From Bufo bufo (lineage: Eukaryota; Chordata; Amphibia; Anura; Bufonidae), in assembly GCF_905171765.1 (NCBI RefSeq), contig NC_053390.1, positions 516,422,852 to 516,486,851 of the forward strand: a DNA stretch of 64,000 nucleotides. Direction: 5' to 3'. Each line of letters opens with the position of its first letter. Within the stretch, counting starts at the first letter, position 1. Below are positions 41,738-53,510 of the stretch, in pieces. Below the pieces are notes generated by a model. It had not been told where the DNA came from. It made no database searches and worked only from the letters and a program-made list of their open reading frames with translations. Position numbers and translations under genes: made by a program.

Positions 41738-41789
41738 CTGATAAGAACAGATACTACACTTGATCTTAGCCAAAAGGCCGAGAAGCAAT
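41738..41789 (-). ncRNA. U2 snRNA 5' fragment (first 52 nt) fused to LINE 5' end
   Basis: Reverse complement of U2 nucleotides 1-52: ATTGCTTCTCGGCCTTTTGG, then the branch-site recognition region (GTGTAGTATCTGTTC), ending TTATCAG. One CpG-type change lies at the third base. U2 identity stops exactly where LINE 5' UTR sequence begins (TCTGCCTTGACTTGCC). Sm site and 3' stems are absent, so it is not a functional snRNA gene. Confidence 0.92.
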
Positions 41790-42165
41790 AACTGTATAGA
41801 AAGGTTATTGAATATTATGTTAGGACAATCAGAAAACTTTTTGTCACCCTAATGATAATGATCTAGGTGTGCAGGTCCACCCAAGCCATCCAACATATAT
41901 GAAGCAACTTTGAGGCTTACTGGCTCTCAATCAGATGAGAGCTGGTTTTGAATGTTTCATAGTGCACAAGACTGCCATTGTAAGGTGTGCTGACTGTATC
42001 TATCTCATGGATAGATTGTTGGCTTGCACATACCCAGCTTTTGGCATATAGCCTTTGTGTGGTTGTCTATTGTATGTCATAGGTAATAGGAGTCCAAGAT
42101 GCATCCAGATGTCCTCCCCATGGTGTTTCAAAACCATTTTGGTGGTGTTTCCATAAATTTCTAAC
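41790..42165 (-). mobile_element. Older hAT fragment, left of the 42166-53996 insertion
   Basis: At least 42080-42165 (AGTCCAAGATGCATCC…ACCATTTTGGTGGTG) continues at 53997-54166. Together they match the reverse complement of the end of the hAT at 56219-56480. 41790-42080 shows nothing I recognise. Confidence 0.65.
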
Positions 42166-43024
42166 TAGAGTTGAGCGAACCCGATGTGTAAAGTTCGGGT
42201 TCGTACCGAACTTTAGGTTTTTCGGCACCCGGACCCGAACCCAAACATTTACGTAAAAGTTTGGGTTCGGGTTTGGTGTTCGGCGATTTTTATGGTGCTT
42301 TTTGAAAGGCTGCAAAGCAGTCAATCAACAAGCGTCATACTACTTGCCCCAAAAGGCCATCACTGCCTCTATTTAAGCTGGAGTCATGTAGCGCCGCCCG
42401 TCACTCTGCTCCGATTAGTGTAGGGATAGGCTGCAGCTGCTGTGAGGGAGAGATCAGGGAGGAATCTTATGAAGAACTGCTTCTTTACTCAGCGATCTAC
42501 AGCAAATGTGTTTTGTGGGTGCAGTGCACAATTGTTTTAAGCCTGCCCTGAGCCAACTACTACTGAAAACGAACTTTTTTTCCTTCAGTTAGTCAATATC
42601 AATACATAATCAGCAGCCATTTTATGCCACGATAGTGCACCAGCACAGGATATCTGCAGGGCCGGTTCTAGGTGAAATGGGGCCCTGGGGCGAAAAACAA
42701 TAAGGGCCCCCCCCCCATGACACTTGATGACTTTTACAGAAGAAACTGTATATTGTGGGGCATGGTGTATGCTATATGTGTATAACATAAACATATTTCA
42801 TATGAAAACTTACAATTACTTGGCTTGACCCTTGGGGATCTCGGACACCACTTCAACGCACACTGTTTTATCCTAATGAGAAAGATTTTATAATAAGGAT
42901 TTGGAGAAGGAGCAGAGGGATAGCAGAGCAGGGAGAGGCTGGTGCTGCTACTAGGGGGCTCATACCATGGGGGAGTAAAAAAGCCCACCATAATGCCCCC
43001 CCAGTAGAAATAATTCTCCTTATA

Positions 43025-44652
43025 CAGTGGGATGCGAAAGTTTAGGCAACCTTGTTAATCGTCATGATTTTCCTGTATAAATCGTTGGTTGTTACGATAA
43101 AAAATGTCAGTTAAATATATCATATAGGAGACACACACAGTGATATTTGAGAAGTGAAATGAAGTTTATTGGATTTACAGAAAGTGTGCTATAAATGTTT
43201 AAACAAAATTAGGCAGGTGCATAAATTTGGGCACTGTTGTCATTTTATTGATTCCAAAACCTTTAGAACTAATTATTGGAACTCAAATTGGCTTGGTAAG
43301 CTCAGTGACCCCTGACCTACATACACAGGTGAATCCAATTATGAGAAAGAGTATTTAAGGGGGTTTTCCCTTCTCTTTAAATTTTCTCTGAAGAGTAGCA
43401 ACATGGGGGTCTCAAAACAACTCTCAAATGACCTGAAGACAAAGATTGTTCACCATCATGGTTTAGGGGAAGGATACAGAAAGCTGTCTCAGAGATTTCA
43501 GCTGTCTGTTTCCACAGTTAGGAACATATTGAGGAAATGGAAGACCACAGGCTCAGTTCAAGTTAGGCTCGAAGTGGCAGACCAAGAAAAATCTCGGATA
43601 GACAGAAGCGACGAATGGTGAGAACAGTCAGAGTCAACCCACAGACCAGCACCAAAGACCTACAACATCATCTTGCTGCAGATGGAGTCACTGTGCATCG
43701 TTCAACCATTCGGCGCACTTTACACAAGGAGATGCTGTATGCGAGAGTGATGCAGAGGAAGCCTTTTCTCCGCCCACAGCACAAAAAGTGCCGCTTTAGG
43801 TAGGCTAAAGCACATTTGGACAAGCCAGCTTCATTTTGGAATAAGGTGCTGTGGACTGATGAAACTAAAATTTAGTTATTTGGCCATAACAAGGGGCGTT
43901 ATGCATGGAGGAAAAAGAACACAGCATTCCAGGAAAAACACCTGCTACCTACAGTAAAATATGGTGGTGGTTCCATCATGCTGTGGGGCTGTATGGCCAG
44001 TGCAGGGACTGGGAATCTTGTCAAAGTTGAGGGACGCATGGATTCCACTCAGTATCAGCAGATTCTAGAGACCAATGTCCAGGAATCAGCGACAAAGCTG
44101 AAGCTTCTCCGGGGATGGATCTTTCAACAAGACAACGACCCTAAACACTGCTCAAAATCCACTAAGGCATTTATGCAGAGGAACAAGTACAACATTCTGG
44201 AATGGCCATCTTAGTCCCCAGACCTGAATATAATTGAAAATCTGTGGTGTGACTTAAAGAGAGCTGTCCATGCTCGGAAGCCATCAAACCTGAATGAACT
44301 AAAGATGTTTTGTAAAGAGGAATGGTCCAAAATACCTTCAACCAGAATCCAGACTCTCATTGGAACCTACAGGAAGCGTTTAGAGGCTGTAATTTCTGCA
44401 AAAGGAGGATCTACAAAATATTGATTTCATTTCTTTTTTGTGGTGCCCAAATTTATGCACCTGCCTAATTTTGTTTAAACAATTATAGCACACTTTCTGT
44501 AAATCCAATAAACTTCATTTCACTTCTCAAATATCACTGTGTGTGTCTCCTATATGATATATTTAACTGACATTTTTTATCGTAACAACCAACAATTTAT
44601 ACAGGAAAATCATGACGATTAACAAGGTTGCCCAAACTTTCGCATCCCACTG
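43025..44652 (+). mobile_element. Tc1-type DNA transposon, copy 2
   Basis: Same family as 20778-22415 with termini CAGTGGGATGCGAAAGTTT and TA flanks (43023-43024 and 44653-44654). Confidence 0.92.
43403..44424 (+). pseudogene. Tc1 transposase, multiple stops
   Basis: Starts MGVSKQLSNDLKTKIVHHHG. Keeps the HTH region, QQDNDPKHCSKSTKAF and PDLNIIENLW. There is a frameshift near 43565 (damaging GRPRK), and in-frame stops near 43800, 43872 and 44212. The D/D/E spacing of the family is still visible. Inactive; it provides a reference for frame errors in copy 1. Confidence 0.9.
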
Positions 44653-45548
44653 TAATGTGACAGTGCAAAAAATACCCCCTTGTAATGCCCCCAGTTGAGC
44701 TAATGTCCCCATAGTGCCCCCATAATGTGCCAGTATAAAATACCCCTCTATAGTGCCCCCAGTAAATGCCCCCATAGTGCTCCTCTCCCCCCTCCCTCCT
44801 AGTGCCCCCCATAATGTACCAGTATAAAATGCCCCATATATAGTGCCCCAGTAGATGCCCTCAGTGTCCCCCATAATTTGTAAGTATAAAATACCCCTTC
44901 TCAGTGCCCCCGTAGATGACCCCATAGTACTCCTCTCCCACATTCCCCATAGTACCCACCATAATGTGTCCCAGTATAAAATGCCCCTATACAGAGCCCC
45001 CATATAAAATAACCGTTCTTTGTGGCCTCAGTAGATGCCCCTATAGTGCCCACCAATAATGTGCCAATAATAAGTGCCCCCAATGTGCCAGTAATAAGTG
45101 CCCCCATAGATGTCCCCCAATAATGTGTCAGTAGCCAGAGCCCCCCCACCATTAAGTGCCAGTATCCAGAGCCCCCCCATATCATGTGCCAGTAGCCAGA
45201 GCCCCCTATATCATGTGCCAGTAGCCAGAGCTCCCCAATATCATGTGCCAATAGCCAGAGCCCCCCCATCATGTGCCAGTAGCCTGAGGCCCCCCCCCAT
45301 CATGTGCCAGTAGCCATAGGCCCCCCCCATCATGTGCCAGTAGCCAGAGCCCCCATCATGTTCCAGTAGCCATAGGCCCCCCTATCATGTGCCAGTAGCC
45401 AGAGCCCCCCATCATGTGCCAGTAGCCAGAGCCCCCCATCATGTGCCAGTAGCCATAGCCCCCCCCATCATGTGCCAGTAGCCATAGCCCCCCCATCATG
45501 TGCCAGTAGCCATAGGCCCCTCCTATCATGTGCCAGTAGCCTGAGCCC

Positions 45549-46228
45549 AGAAAAATAAAATAATCTGGTGTGGAAGTGTTAGACAGGAAAGCAGCGGTGC
45601 CCTTAATGGAGTTGGTTCAATCTCCTAAACAGTCAAGAACAAAGGTGCGGGAACCGCGCTCTAACAAGACAATAAATGTCAGTGATAAAGTCCTGTAGAG
45701 AAGGTGAGATATAAAGTTCACAAAGTGACCAAAAATAAGTACACTAAACCTGATTCTTCTCGCAGCGATGGTAGAATATTATGCTGCTCCCGGTCCTTGG
45801 ATAAGTCTCAAGAGAACTTTAGCCAAAAACTGTAATCACGGAATGGAAGAAACAGGTGCTGAGATCCCACAGCCTTATACTGATCCCAGGACCTCAAACA
45901 AAGATTCCAACCGCTGAATTCAAACACCGGACCTTCAAAAGGAATAAAGCAAATGGTGCAATACCCTCGGTATCTTCAATTAGTAAGGATTTATTATACT
46001 TACAACAGGTAAGATTTAATATATGCAAATAAAAATGCCCGACCCGGGTTTCGCTGTTCGCTTCTTCAGGGGCTACGGTATATGAACATACATATACCGT
46101 AGCCCCTGAAGAAGCGAACAGCGAAACCCGGGTCGGGCATTTTTATTTGCATATATTAAATCTTACCTGTTGTAAGTATAATAAATCCTTACTAATTGAA
46201 GATACTGAGGGTATTGCACCATTTGCTT
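45549..46228 (-). mobile_element. Small palindromic retroposon with hammerhead-like cores
   Basis: Inverted arms 45947-46084 and 46091-46228 (138 bp) around a 6-nt loop, plus a 398-bp tail on the left (minus-strand 3' side) ending TTTATTTTTCT. This is the same terminal word as the Penelope pair at 8144. A 15-bp direct repeat CAGTAGCCTGAGCCC flanks it (45534-45548 and 46229-46243), although the host array is repetitive. No coding capacity. Confidence 0.75.
46102..46138 (+). ncRNA. Hammerhead-ribozyme-like core (mirrored at 46037-46073)
   Basis: Helix I GCCC (46102-46105) with GGGC (46135-46138); CTGAAGA (46106-46112); a weak two-pair stem II (GC/GC) after one extra A; GAAA (46123-46126); helix III ACC/GGT with a 2-nt loop; and the GTC triplet at 46132-46134. 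All conserved single-strand positions are present. Weak stem II makes activity uncertain. Confidence 0.5.
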
Positions 46229-47987
46229 CAGTAGCCTGAGCCCCCCCATCAACATGTGCCAGTAGCCATAGGCCCCCCTATCATGTGTCAGTAGCCTGAG
46301 CCCCCCATCATGTGCCAGTAGCCTGAGCCCCCCATCAACATGTGCCAGTAGCTATAGGCCCCCCTATCATGTGCCAGTAGACATAGGCCCACCCTATCAT
46401 GTGCCAGTAGCCATAGGGCCCTCCTATAATGTGCCAGTAGCCAGAGCCCCCCTATCATGTGCCAGTAGCGAGAGCCCCCTTATCATGTGCCAGTAGCCAT
46501 AGCCCCCCCTATCATGTGCCAGTAGCCTGAGCCCCCCATCAACATGTGCCAGTAGCCAGAGCTCCCCAATATCATGTGCCAATAGCCAGAGCCCCCCCAT
46601 CATGTGCCAGTAGCCTGAGGCCCCCCCCATCATGTGCCAGTAGCCATAGGCCCCCCCATCATGTGCCAGTAGCCAGAGCCCCCCTTCATGTTCCAGTAGC
46701 CGTAGGCCCCCCTATCATGTGCCAGTAGCCTGAGCCCCCCCATCAACATGTGCCAGTAGCCATAGGCCCCCCTATCATGTGCCAGTAGCCTGAGCCCCCC
46801 ATCATGTGCCAGTAGCTTGAGCCCCCCCATCAACATGTGCCAGTAGCCATAGGCCCCCCTATCATGTGCCAGTAGCCAGAGCCCCCCATCATGTGCCAGT
46901 AGCCATAGCCCCCCATCATGTGCCCGTAGCCAGAGCCCCCCCATCATGTGCCAGTAGCCATAGCCCCCTCCTATCATGTGCCAGTAGCCTGAGCCCCCCT
47001 CATCAACATGTGCCAGTAGCCATAGGCCCCCCTATCATGTGTCAGTAGCCTGAGCCCCCCATCATGTGCCAGTAGCCTGAGCCCCCCATCAACATGTGCC
47101 AGTAGCTATAGGCCCCCCTAGCATGTGCCAGTAGCTATAGGCCCCCCCTATCATGTGCCAGTAGCCATAGGGCCCTCCTATAATGTGCCAGTAGCCAGAG
47201 CCCCCCTATCATGTGCCAGTAGCGAGAGCCCCCTTATCATGTGCCAGTAGCCATAGCCCCCCCTATCATGTGCCAGTAGCCTGAGCCCCCCATCAACATG
47301 TGCCAGTAGCCATAGGCCCCCCTATAATGTGCCAGTAGCCATAGGCCTCCCCCCTATCATGTCCCAGTAGCCAGAGCCCCCCATCATGTGCCAGTAGCCA
47401 CCAGTATTGACAACAAAAAAACCACTTATACTTACCTCCTTGGCAGCGATGTGATGCAGGCCTCTTCCGACCTGTGTCCCGCGCTGTACGGCTCATGGCT
47501 CAGGCGGCGCGATGACGTCATCAGGCGGCCTAGTGCCTGCAGCCTATCAGAGGAAGGGGAAGGGACACACCTCTCCCTCCCCTGCCCTGCTGCACAGCCA
47601 TCTGTATCGCTGTCCTGAGGACGGCGATACAGATGACTGGAGATGAGCGCTTCTACAATGGAAGCGCTCATCTCCGTGTGACTGTCCTGCCTATAGTTTG
47701 TTGCGGATCGGCGCGGGGGGCCCCTAAGGACTCGGGGGCCCGGGGGCAATTGCCCCCCTTGCCTCTATGGAAGTGCCGGCCCTGGATATCTGCATGTCTG
47801 CAAGTCCAGAAATACTGCTTTGAGACACTGGGGTTAAAAAAAAACTTTTTTTCATATAGTGCACATCTAGGATTATCGCTGCATAAGTGACTGTGAAATT
47901 TAGGCCAGAAATACGGCTTTCTCATACTGTGCCATACTGGGGTGAAAAAAATATATCTGTTTCATATAGTGCACATCTAGGATTATA

Positions 47988-49589
47988 CAGTCAGGTCCAT
48001 AAATATTGGGACATCGACACAATTCTAATATTTTTGGCTCTATACACCACCACAATGGATGTGAAATGAAACGAACAAGATGTGCTTTAACTGCAGACTG
48101 TCAGCTTTAATTTGAGGGTATTTACATCCAAATCAGGTGAACGGTATTTGTTAAGGAACCAAAAGTAATGGGACAGAATAATAATCATAAATCAAACTTT
48201 CACTTTTTAATACTTGGTTGCAAATCCTTTGCAGTCAATTACATCCTGAAGTCTGGAACGCATAGACATCACCAGACGCTGGGTTTCATCCCTGGTGATG
48301 CTCTGCCAGGCCTCTACTGCAACTGTCTTCAGTTCCTGCTTGTTCTTGGGGCATTTTCCTTTCAGTTTTGTCTTCAGCAAGTGAAATGCATGCTCAATCG
48401 GATTCAGGTCAGGTGATTGACTTGGCCATTGCATAACATTCACCTCTTTCACTTAAAAAACTCTTTGGTTGCTTTTGCAGTATGCTTTGGGTCATTGTCC
48501 ATCTGCACTGTGAAGCGCCGTCCAATGAGTTCTGAAGCATTTGGCTGAATATGAGCAGATAATATTGCCCGAAACACTTCAGAATGCATCCTGCTGCTTT
48601 TGTCAGCAGTCACATCATCAATAAATACAAGAGAACCAGTTCCATTGGCAGCCATACATGCCCACGCCATGACACTACCACCACCATGCTTCACTGATGA
48701 GGTGGTATGCTTAGGATCATGAGCAGTTCCTTTCCTTGTCCATACTCTTCTCTTCCCATCACTCTGGTACAAGTTGATCTTGGTCTCATTTGTCCATAAG
48801 ATGCTGTTCCAGAACTGTGAAGGCTTTTTTAGATGTTGTTTGGCAAACTCTAATCTGGCCTTCATGTTTTTGAGGTTCACCAATGGTTTACATCTTGTGG
48901 TGATTCCTCTGTATTCACTCTGGTGAAGTCTTCTCTTGATTGTTTATTTTGACACACATACACCTACCTCCTGGAGAGTGTTCTTGATCTGGCCAACTGT
49001 TGTGAAGGGTGTTTTCTTCACCAGGGAAATAATTCTTCGGTCATCCACCACAGTTGTTTTCCGTGGTCTTCCGGGTCTTTTGGTGTTGCTGAGCTCACTG
49101 GTGCGTTCCTTCTTTTTAAGAATGTTCCAAACAGTTGTTTTGGCCACACCTAATGTTTTTGCTATCTCTGTGATGGGGTTGTTTTGTTTTTTCAGCCTAC
49201 AGCTGAATAGTGACAGCTCTTTGGATCTCATCCTGAAAGTTGACAGCAACAGATTCCAAATGCAAATAGCACACTTGAAATGAACTCTGGACCTTTTATC
49301 TGCTCATTGTAATTGGGATAATGAGGGAATAACACACACCTGGCCATGGAACAGCTGAGAAGCCAATTGTCCCATTACTTTTGGTCCCTTAACAAGTGGG
49401 AGGCACATATGCAAACTGTTGTAATTCCTACACCGTTCACCTGATTTGGATGTAAATACCCTCAAATTAAAGCTGACAGTCTGCAGTTAAAGCACATCTT
49501 GTTCGTTTCGTTTCACATCCATTGTGGTGGTGTATAGAGTCAAATATCTGGGAATTTTGTCGATGTCCCAATATTTATGGACCTGACTG
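47988..49589 (-). mobile_element. Tc1-type DNA transposon, third family
   Basis: 1602 bp with termini CAGTCAGGTCCATAAATATT, flanked by TA (47986-47987 and 49590-49591). Confidence 0.92.
48207..49249 (-). pseudogene. Tc1 transposase, frameshifted, first catalytic Asp changed
   Basis: N-terminal HTH (ITEIAKTLGVAKTTVWNILK), KRPGRPRKT linker, then ILWTNETKINL where Tc1 proteins normally have WTDETK, so the first catalytic Asp has become Asn. QMDNDPKH and SPDLNPIEHAF are kept. A stop near 48943 and a frameshift near 48450 break the frame. It ends CKGFATKY. Confidence 0.9.
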
Positions 49590-50159
49590 TAGGTGCATAA
49601 GTGAGTCTCACATTTAGGCCAGAAATATGGCTTGGGCATACTGGGGCATACTGGGTGAAACAAACTCCTCTGTTCTATATAGTGCACATCTAGGATTATA
49701 GGTGCATAAGGGACTGTTCATTTTAGGCCACAAATACGGCTTTTGCTTACTGGGGTTAAAAAACCCTCTGATATACTGCACATCTGGGATTAGAGGTGCA
49801 TAAGTTACTGTGAAATTTAGGCCACAAATACGGCTTTTTGCTTACTGGGGTTTAAAAAAACTCTGATATACTGCACATCTGGGACTAGACGTGCATAAGT
49901 TACTATGAAATTTAGGCCACAAATACGGCTTTTTGCTTACTGGGGTTAAAAAAAAACTCTGATATACTGCACATCTGGGATTAGACGTGCATAAATTACT
50001 GTGAAATTTAGGCCACAAATACCGCTGTCATATAGAGTTTTAAAAAAAAATTTGAGTGCAATACCCTACATCAGGGTTTTTATTGGCAGTTAATTATTTT
50101 TAACAGACTTTAACCACTTTTTACTTTGCTTGGTAAACGCTAACTAGGCAAACATCGAG

Positions 50160-53100
50160 GCAAACATCTAATAAGGGACGCGGTCATGGTCGTGGTGTTG
50201 GTGGAGCCTCTGGTGCAGGGAGAGGACGTGGCCGTTCTGCCACAGCTACACGTCCTACTGAACCTACTACCTCAGGTCCCAGTAGCTGCCAGAATCTACA
50301 GCGATATTTGGTCGGGCCTAATGCCGTTCTAAGGATGGTAAGGCCTGAGCAAGTACAGGCGCTAGTCGATTGGGTGGCCGACAGTGGATCCAGCAGGTTC
50401 ACATTATCTCCCACCCAGTCTTCTGCAAAAATCGCACAGGTGGTGCCTGAAACCCATGCCCATCAGTCTGTCACATCATCCCCGTGCATATCGGGGAACC
50501 TGTCTGAGCCTCAAGTCATGCAGCAGTCTCTTATGCTGTTTGAAGACTCTGCTGGCAGGGTTTCCCAAGGGCATCCACCTAGCCCTTCCCCAGGGGTGGA
50601 AGACATAGAATGCACTGACGCACAACCACTTATGTTTCCTGATGAGGACATGGGAATACCACCTGAGCACGTCTCTGATGATGACGAAACACAGGTGCTA
50701 ACTGCTGCGTCTTTCTGCAGTGTACAGACTGAAAAGGAGGTCAGGGAGGAAGACTGGGTGGAAGACGATGCAGGGGACGATGAGGTCCTAGACACCACAT
50801 GGAATGAAGGTTGTGCCACTGACTTTCAGAGTTTGGAGGAAGAGGAAGTGGTGAGACCGAGCTAACAGCGTAGCAAAAGAGGGAGCAGGGTGCAAAAGCA
50901 GAGCAGCCATCGCCAAAACAGTTCGCCTGCTACTGGCCACCGTCACCAGGGACCGAGCACACCAAAGGGAGTTTCAAGGAGTTCCCTGGCATGGCACTTC
51001 TTCACACAATGTGCTGAGGAGAAGACCCGAGTGGTTTGCACGCTGTGCCATCAGAGCCTGAAGCGAGGCATTAACGTTCAGAACCTTAGCACAACCTGCA
51101 TGATCAGGTATCTACATGCGAGACACGGGCTGCAGTGGAGTAAGCACCTTCAAAACCAAGAAAGGGCTCAGGCCCCTCCTGCTCCCTCTTCTGCTGCTGC
51201 CTCGGCCTTTTCCTCCGCCTCTGGAGGAACGTTGGCACCTGCCGCCCAGCAATCAGAGGATGTGCCACCAACACCACCACCTCCGACACCAAGCATCTCC
51301 ACCATGTCACACGGAAGTGTTCAGCTCTCCATCTCACAAACCTTGGAGAGAAAGCTTAAATTCCCACCTAGCCACCCTCGATCCCTGACCCTGAATGCCA
51401 GCATTTCTAAACTACTGGCCTTTGAAATGCTGTCATTCAGGCTGGTGGAGACGGACAGCTTCAAACAGCTCATGTCGCTTGCTGTCCCACAGTACGTCGT
51501 TCCCAGCCGCCACTACCTCTCCAGGAGAGACGAGCCCTCCCTGCACAACCAAGTATCGGATAAAATCTGTGGCAAGGTCCACCTAACCACAGATATGTGG
51601 ACCAGTTAGCATGGCCAGGGACGCTTTATCTCCCTAACTGCACACTGGGTAAATGTAGTGACGGCTGGGCCCCAGGCGGAGAACTGTTTGGCGCACGTCC
51701 TTCCGCCGCTAAGGATCGCAGGGCATCATTCTTTGCCTCCTGTTGCCTCCTCTTCCTATTCGGCTTCCTCCTCCTCTTCTACCACCTCCTCATCTGGTCA
51801 GCGACAGACCTTCACCACCAACTTCAGCACAGCCAGGGGTAAACGTCAGCAGGCCATTCTGAAACTGATGTGTTTGGGGGACAGGCCCCACACAGCGCAG
51901 GAGTTGTGGCGGGGTATAGAACAACAGACTGATGAGTGGTTGCTGCCAGTGAGCCTCAAGCCCGGCCTGGTGGTGTGCGATAATGGGCAAAATCTTGTTG
52001 CAGCCCTGGGACTAGCCAGTTTGATGCACATCCCTTGCCTGGCGCATGTGCTGAATTTGGTGGTGCAGAAATTCATTCACAACTACTCCGACATGTCAGA
52101 GCTGCTGCATAAAGTGCGGGCCCTCTGTGCGTGCTTCCGGCGTTCTCATCCTGCCGCCGCTCGGCTGTCTGCTCTACAGCGTAACTTCGGCCTTCCCGCT
52201 CACCGCCTCATATGCGACGTGCCCACCAGGTGGAACGCCACCTTGCACATGCTGGAGAGATTGTGCGAGCAGCAGCAGGCCATAGTGGAGTTTCAGCTGC
52301 AGCACGCACGGGTGAGTCGCACTGCGGAACAGCACCACTTCACCACCAATGACTGGGCCTCCATGCGAGACCTGTGTGCCCTGTTGCGCTGTTTCGAGTA
52401 CTCCACCAACATGGCCAGTGGCGATGACGCCGTTATCAGCGTTACAATACCACTTCTATGTCTCCTTGAGAAAACACTTAGGGAGATGATGGAAGAGGAT
52501 GTGGCCCAGGACGAGGAGGAGGAAGAGGGGTCATCTCTAACACTTTCAGGCCAGTCTTTTAGAAGTGGCTCAGAGAGAGGTTTTTTGCAACAGCAGAGGC
52601 CAGGTACAAATTTGGCCAGCCAGGGCCCACTACTGGAGGAGGAGGAGGATGAGGATGAGGAGGAGGATGGGGATGAAGCATGTTCACAGCGGGGTGGCAC
52701 CCAACGCAGCTCGGGCCCATCACTGGTGCGTGTCTGTGGGGATACAGGGAAAAGGACGCAGACGATACGCCTCCCACAGAAGACAGCTTGTCCTTACCTC
52801 TGGGCAGCCTGACACACATGAACGACTACATGCTGCAGTGCCTGCGCAACGACAGCAGAGTTGCCCACATTTTAACGTGTGTTGACTACTGGGTGGCCAC
52901 CCTGCTGGATCCCCGTTACAAAGACAATGTGCCATCCTTAATTCCCTCACTGGAGCGTGATCGGAAGATGCTCGACTACAGGCGCACGCTGGTAGACGCG
53001 CTCCTGAAAGCATTACCGACTGACGCCGGGGGACAAGTGGAAGCACAAGGTGAAGGCAGGGGAGGAGGAAGAGGTCGCCAAAGCAGCTGTGTCAGCGCCA

Positions 53101-53510
53101 GCACCTCAGAAGGCAGGGTTAGCATGGCCGACATGTGGAAAAGCTTTGTCACCTCGCCGCAACAACCGGCCCCAACTGCTGATATGGAGCGTGTTAGCAG
53201 GAGGCAGCATTTGAACAACATGGTGGAACAGTACCTGTGCACACGCCTACACGTACTGACTGATGGTTCTGCCCCATTCAACTTCTGGGTCTCCAAATTG
53301 TCCACATGGCCAGAGCTTGCCCTGTATGCCTTGGAGGTGCTGGCCTGCCCTGCAGCCAGTGTACTCTCTGAACGTGTATTTAGCACGGCAGGAGGTGTCA
53401 TTACAGACAGACGCAGCCGCCTGTCCACAGCCAACATGGACAAGCTCACGTTCATTAAAATGAACCAGGCCTGGATCCCACAAGACTTGTCTGTACCTTG
53501 TGCAGAATAG
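50160..53510 (+). pseudogene. hAT transposase (BED-type), two stops and one frameshift
   Basis: RG-rich start (GRGHGRGVGGASGAGRGRGR), long acidic region, then a BED-like zinc finger (VCTLCHQSLK…YLHARHG, about 51030-51125). The RNase H-like core is visible as HLTTDMWTS, CDNGQNLVAALG, CLAHVLNLVVQ and CDVPTRWNATL. It ends with the hAT dimerisation region (YWVATLLDPRYKD, ALEVLACPAASVLSERVFST). One frame runs 50308-52812 with a TAA at 50863 and a TAG at 51607 (after DMWTS); a shift near 52750 moves the C-terminus to another frame, ending at 53510. Similar to ZBED-type hAT proteins. Otherwise well preserved. Confidence 0.9.

Larger units (their letters stand above)
32192..41789 (-). mobile_element. 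Tx1-clade (L1-like) LINE with U2 snRNA 5' end, multiply interrupted
   Basis: Minus-strand order from the right: U2 snRNA fragment (41738-41789), 5' UTR, ORF1 with a zinc knuckle, endonuclease, RT, C-terminal domain, 3' UTR with AATAAA, and an A-rich tail (T-run at 32192-32218). Interruptions are a hairpin TIR element (40724-41571), a gypsy element (36863-40217) and a repeat insert inside ORF1 (about 35640-36312). Parts of the endonuclease and of the RT N-terminus are deleted. Both ORFs carry stops and frameshifts. Confidence 0.85.
44660..47400. repeat. C-rich minisatellite (CATGTGCCAGTAGCC units) with higher-order repeats
   Basis: Units of about 24-32 bp built on ATCATGTGCCAGTAGCC plus a C-run. 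They begin as diverged CCAGTATAAAATGCCCC units (44660-45100) and become homogeneous from 45120. Blocks recur at about 758 bp spacing (46262-46510 against 47020-47290), and 45215-45300 recurs at 46550-46640. Interrupted by 45549-46228. Long frames read from the minus strand (HDGGLWLLAHD) are by-products of the repeat. Confidence 0.9.
42657..47784. mobile_element. Second hAT-type element, with C-rich minisatellite
   Basis: Ends CAGGGCCGG…CCGGCCCTG and exact 8-bp duplication GATATCTG (42649-42656 and 47785-47792). No transposase of its own. It contains Tc1 copy 2, the minisatellite array and the small palindromic retroposon. Confidence 0.9.
47793..50060 (+). repeat. 96-bp sub-terminal tandem repeats of the 42166 hAT
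   Basis: Units of about 96 bp (TTTAGGCCACAAATACGGCTT, TACTGGGGTT, GCACATCTGGGATTA) at 47800-47987 and 49590-50040, split by the Tc1 insertion at 47988-49589. They lie just upstream of the transposase gene. Confidence 0.8.

Noticed and set aside
41738..41789. Functional U2 snRNA gene
   Set aside because: Only the first 52 nt are present; Sm site and 3' stem-loops are missing and LINE sequence follows directly.
44563..47496. Long minus-strand frames reading HDGGLWLLAH-type repeats
   Set aside because: By-product of the minisatellite period; composition is dictated by the repeat and there is no start context or conservation.
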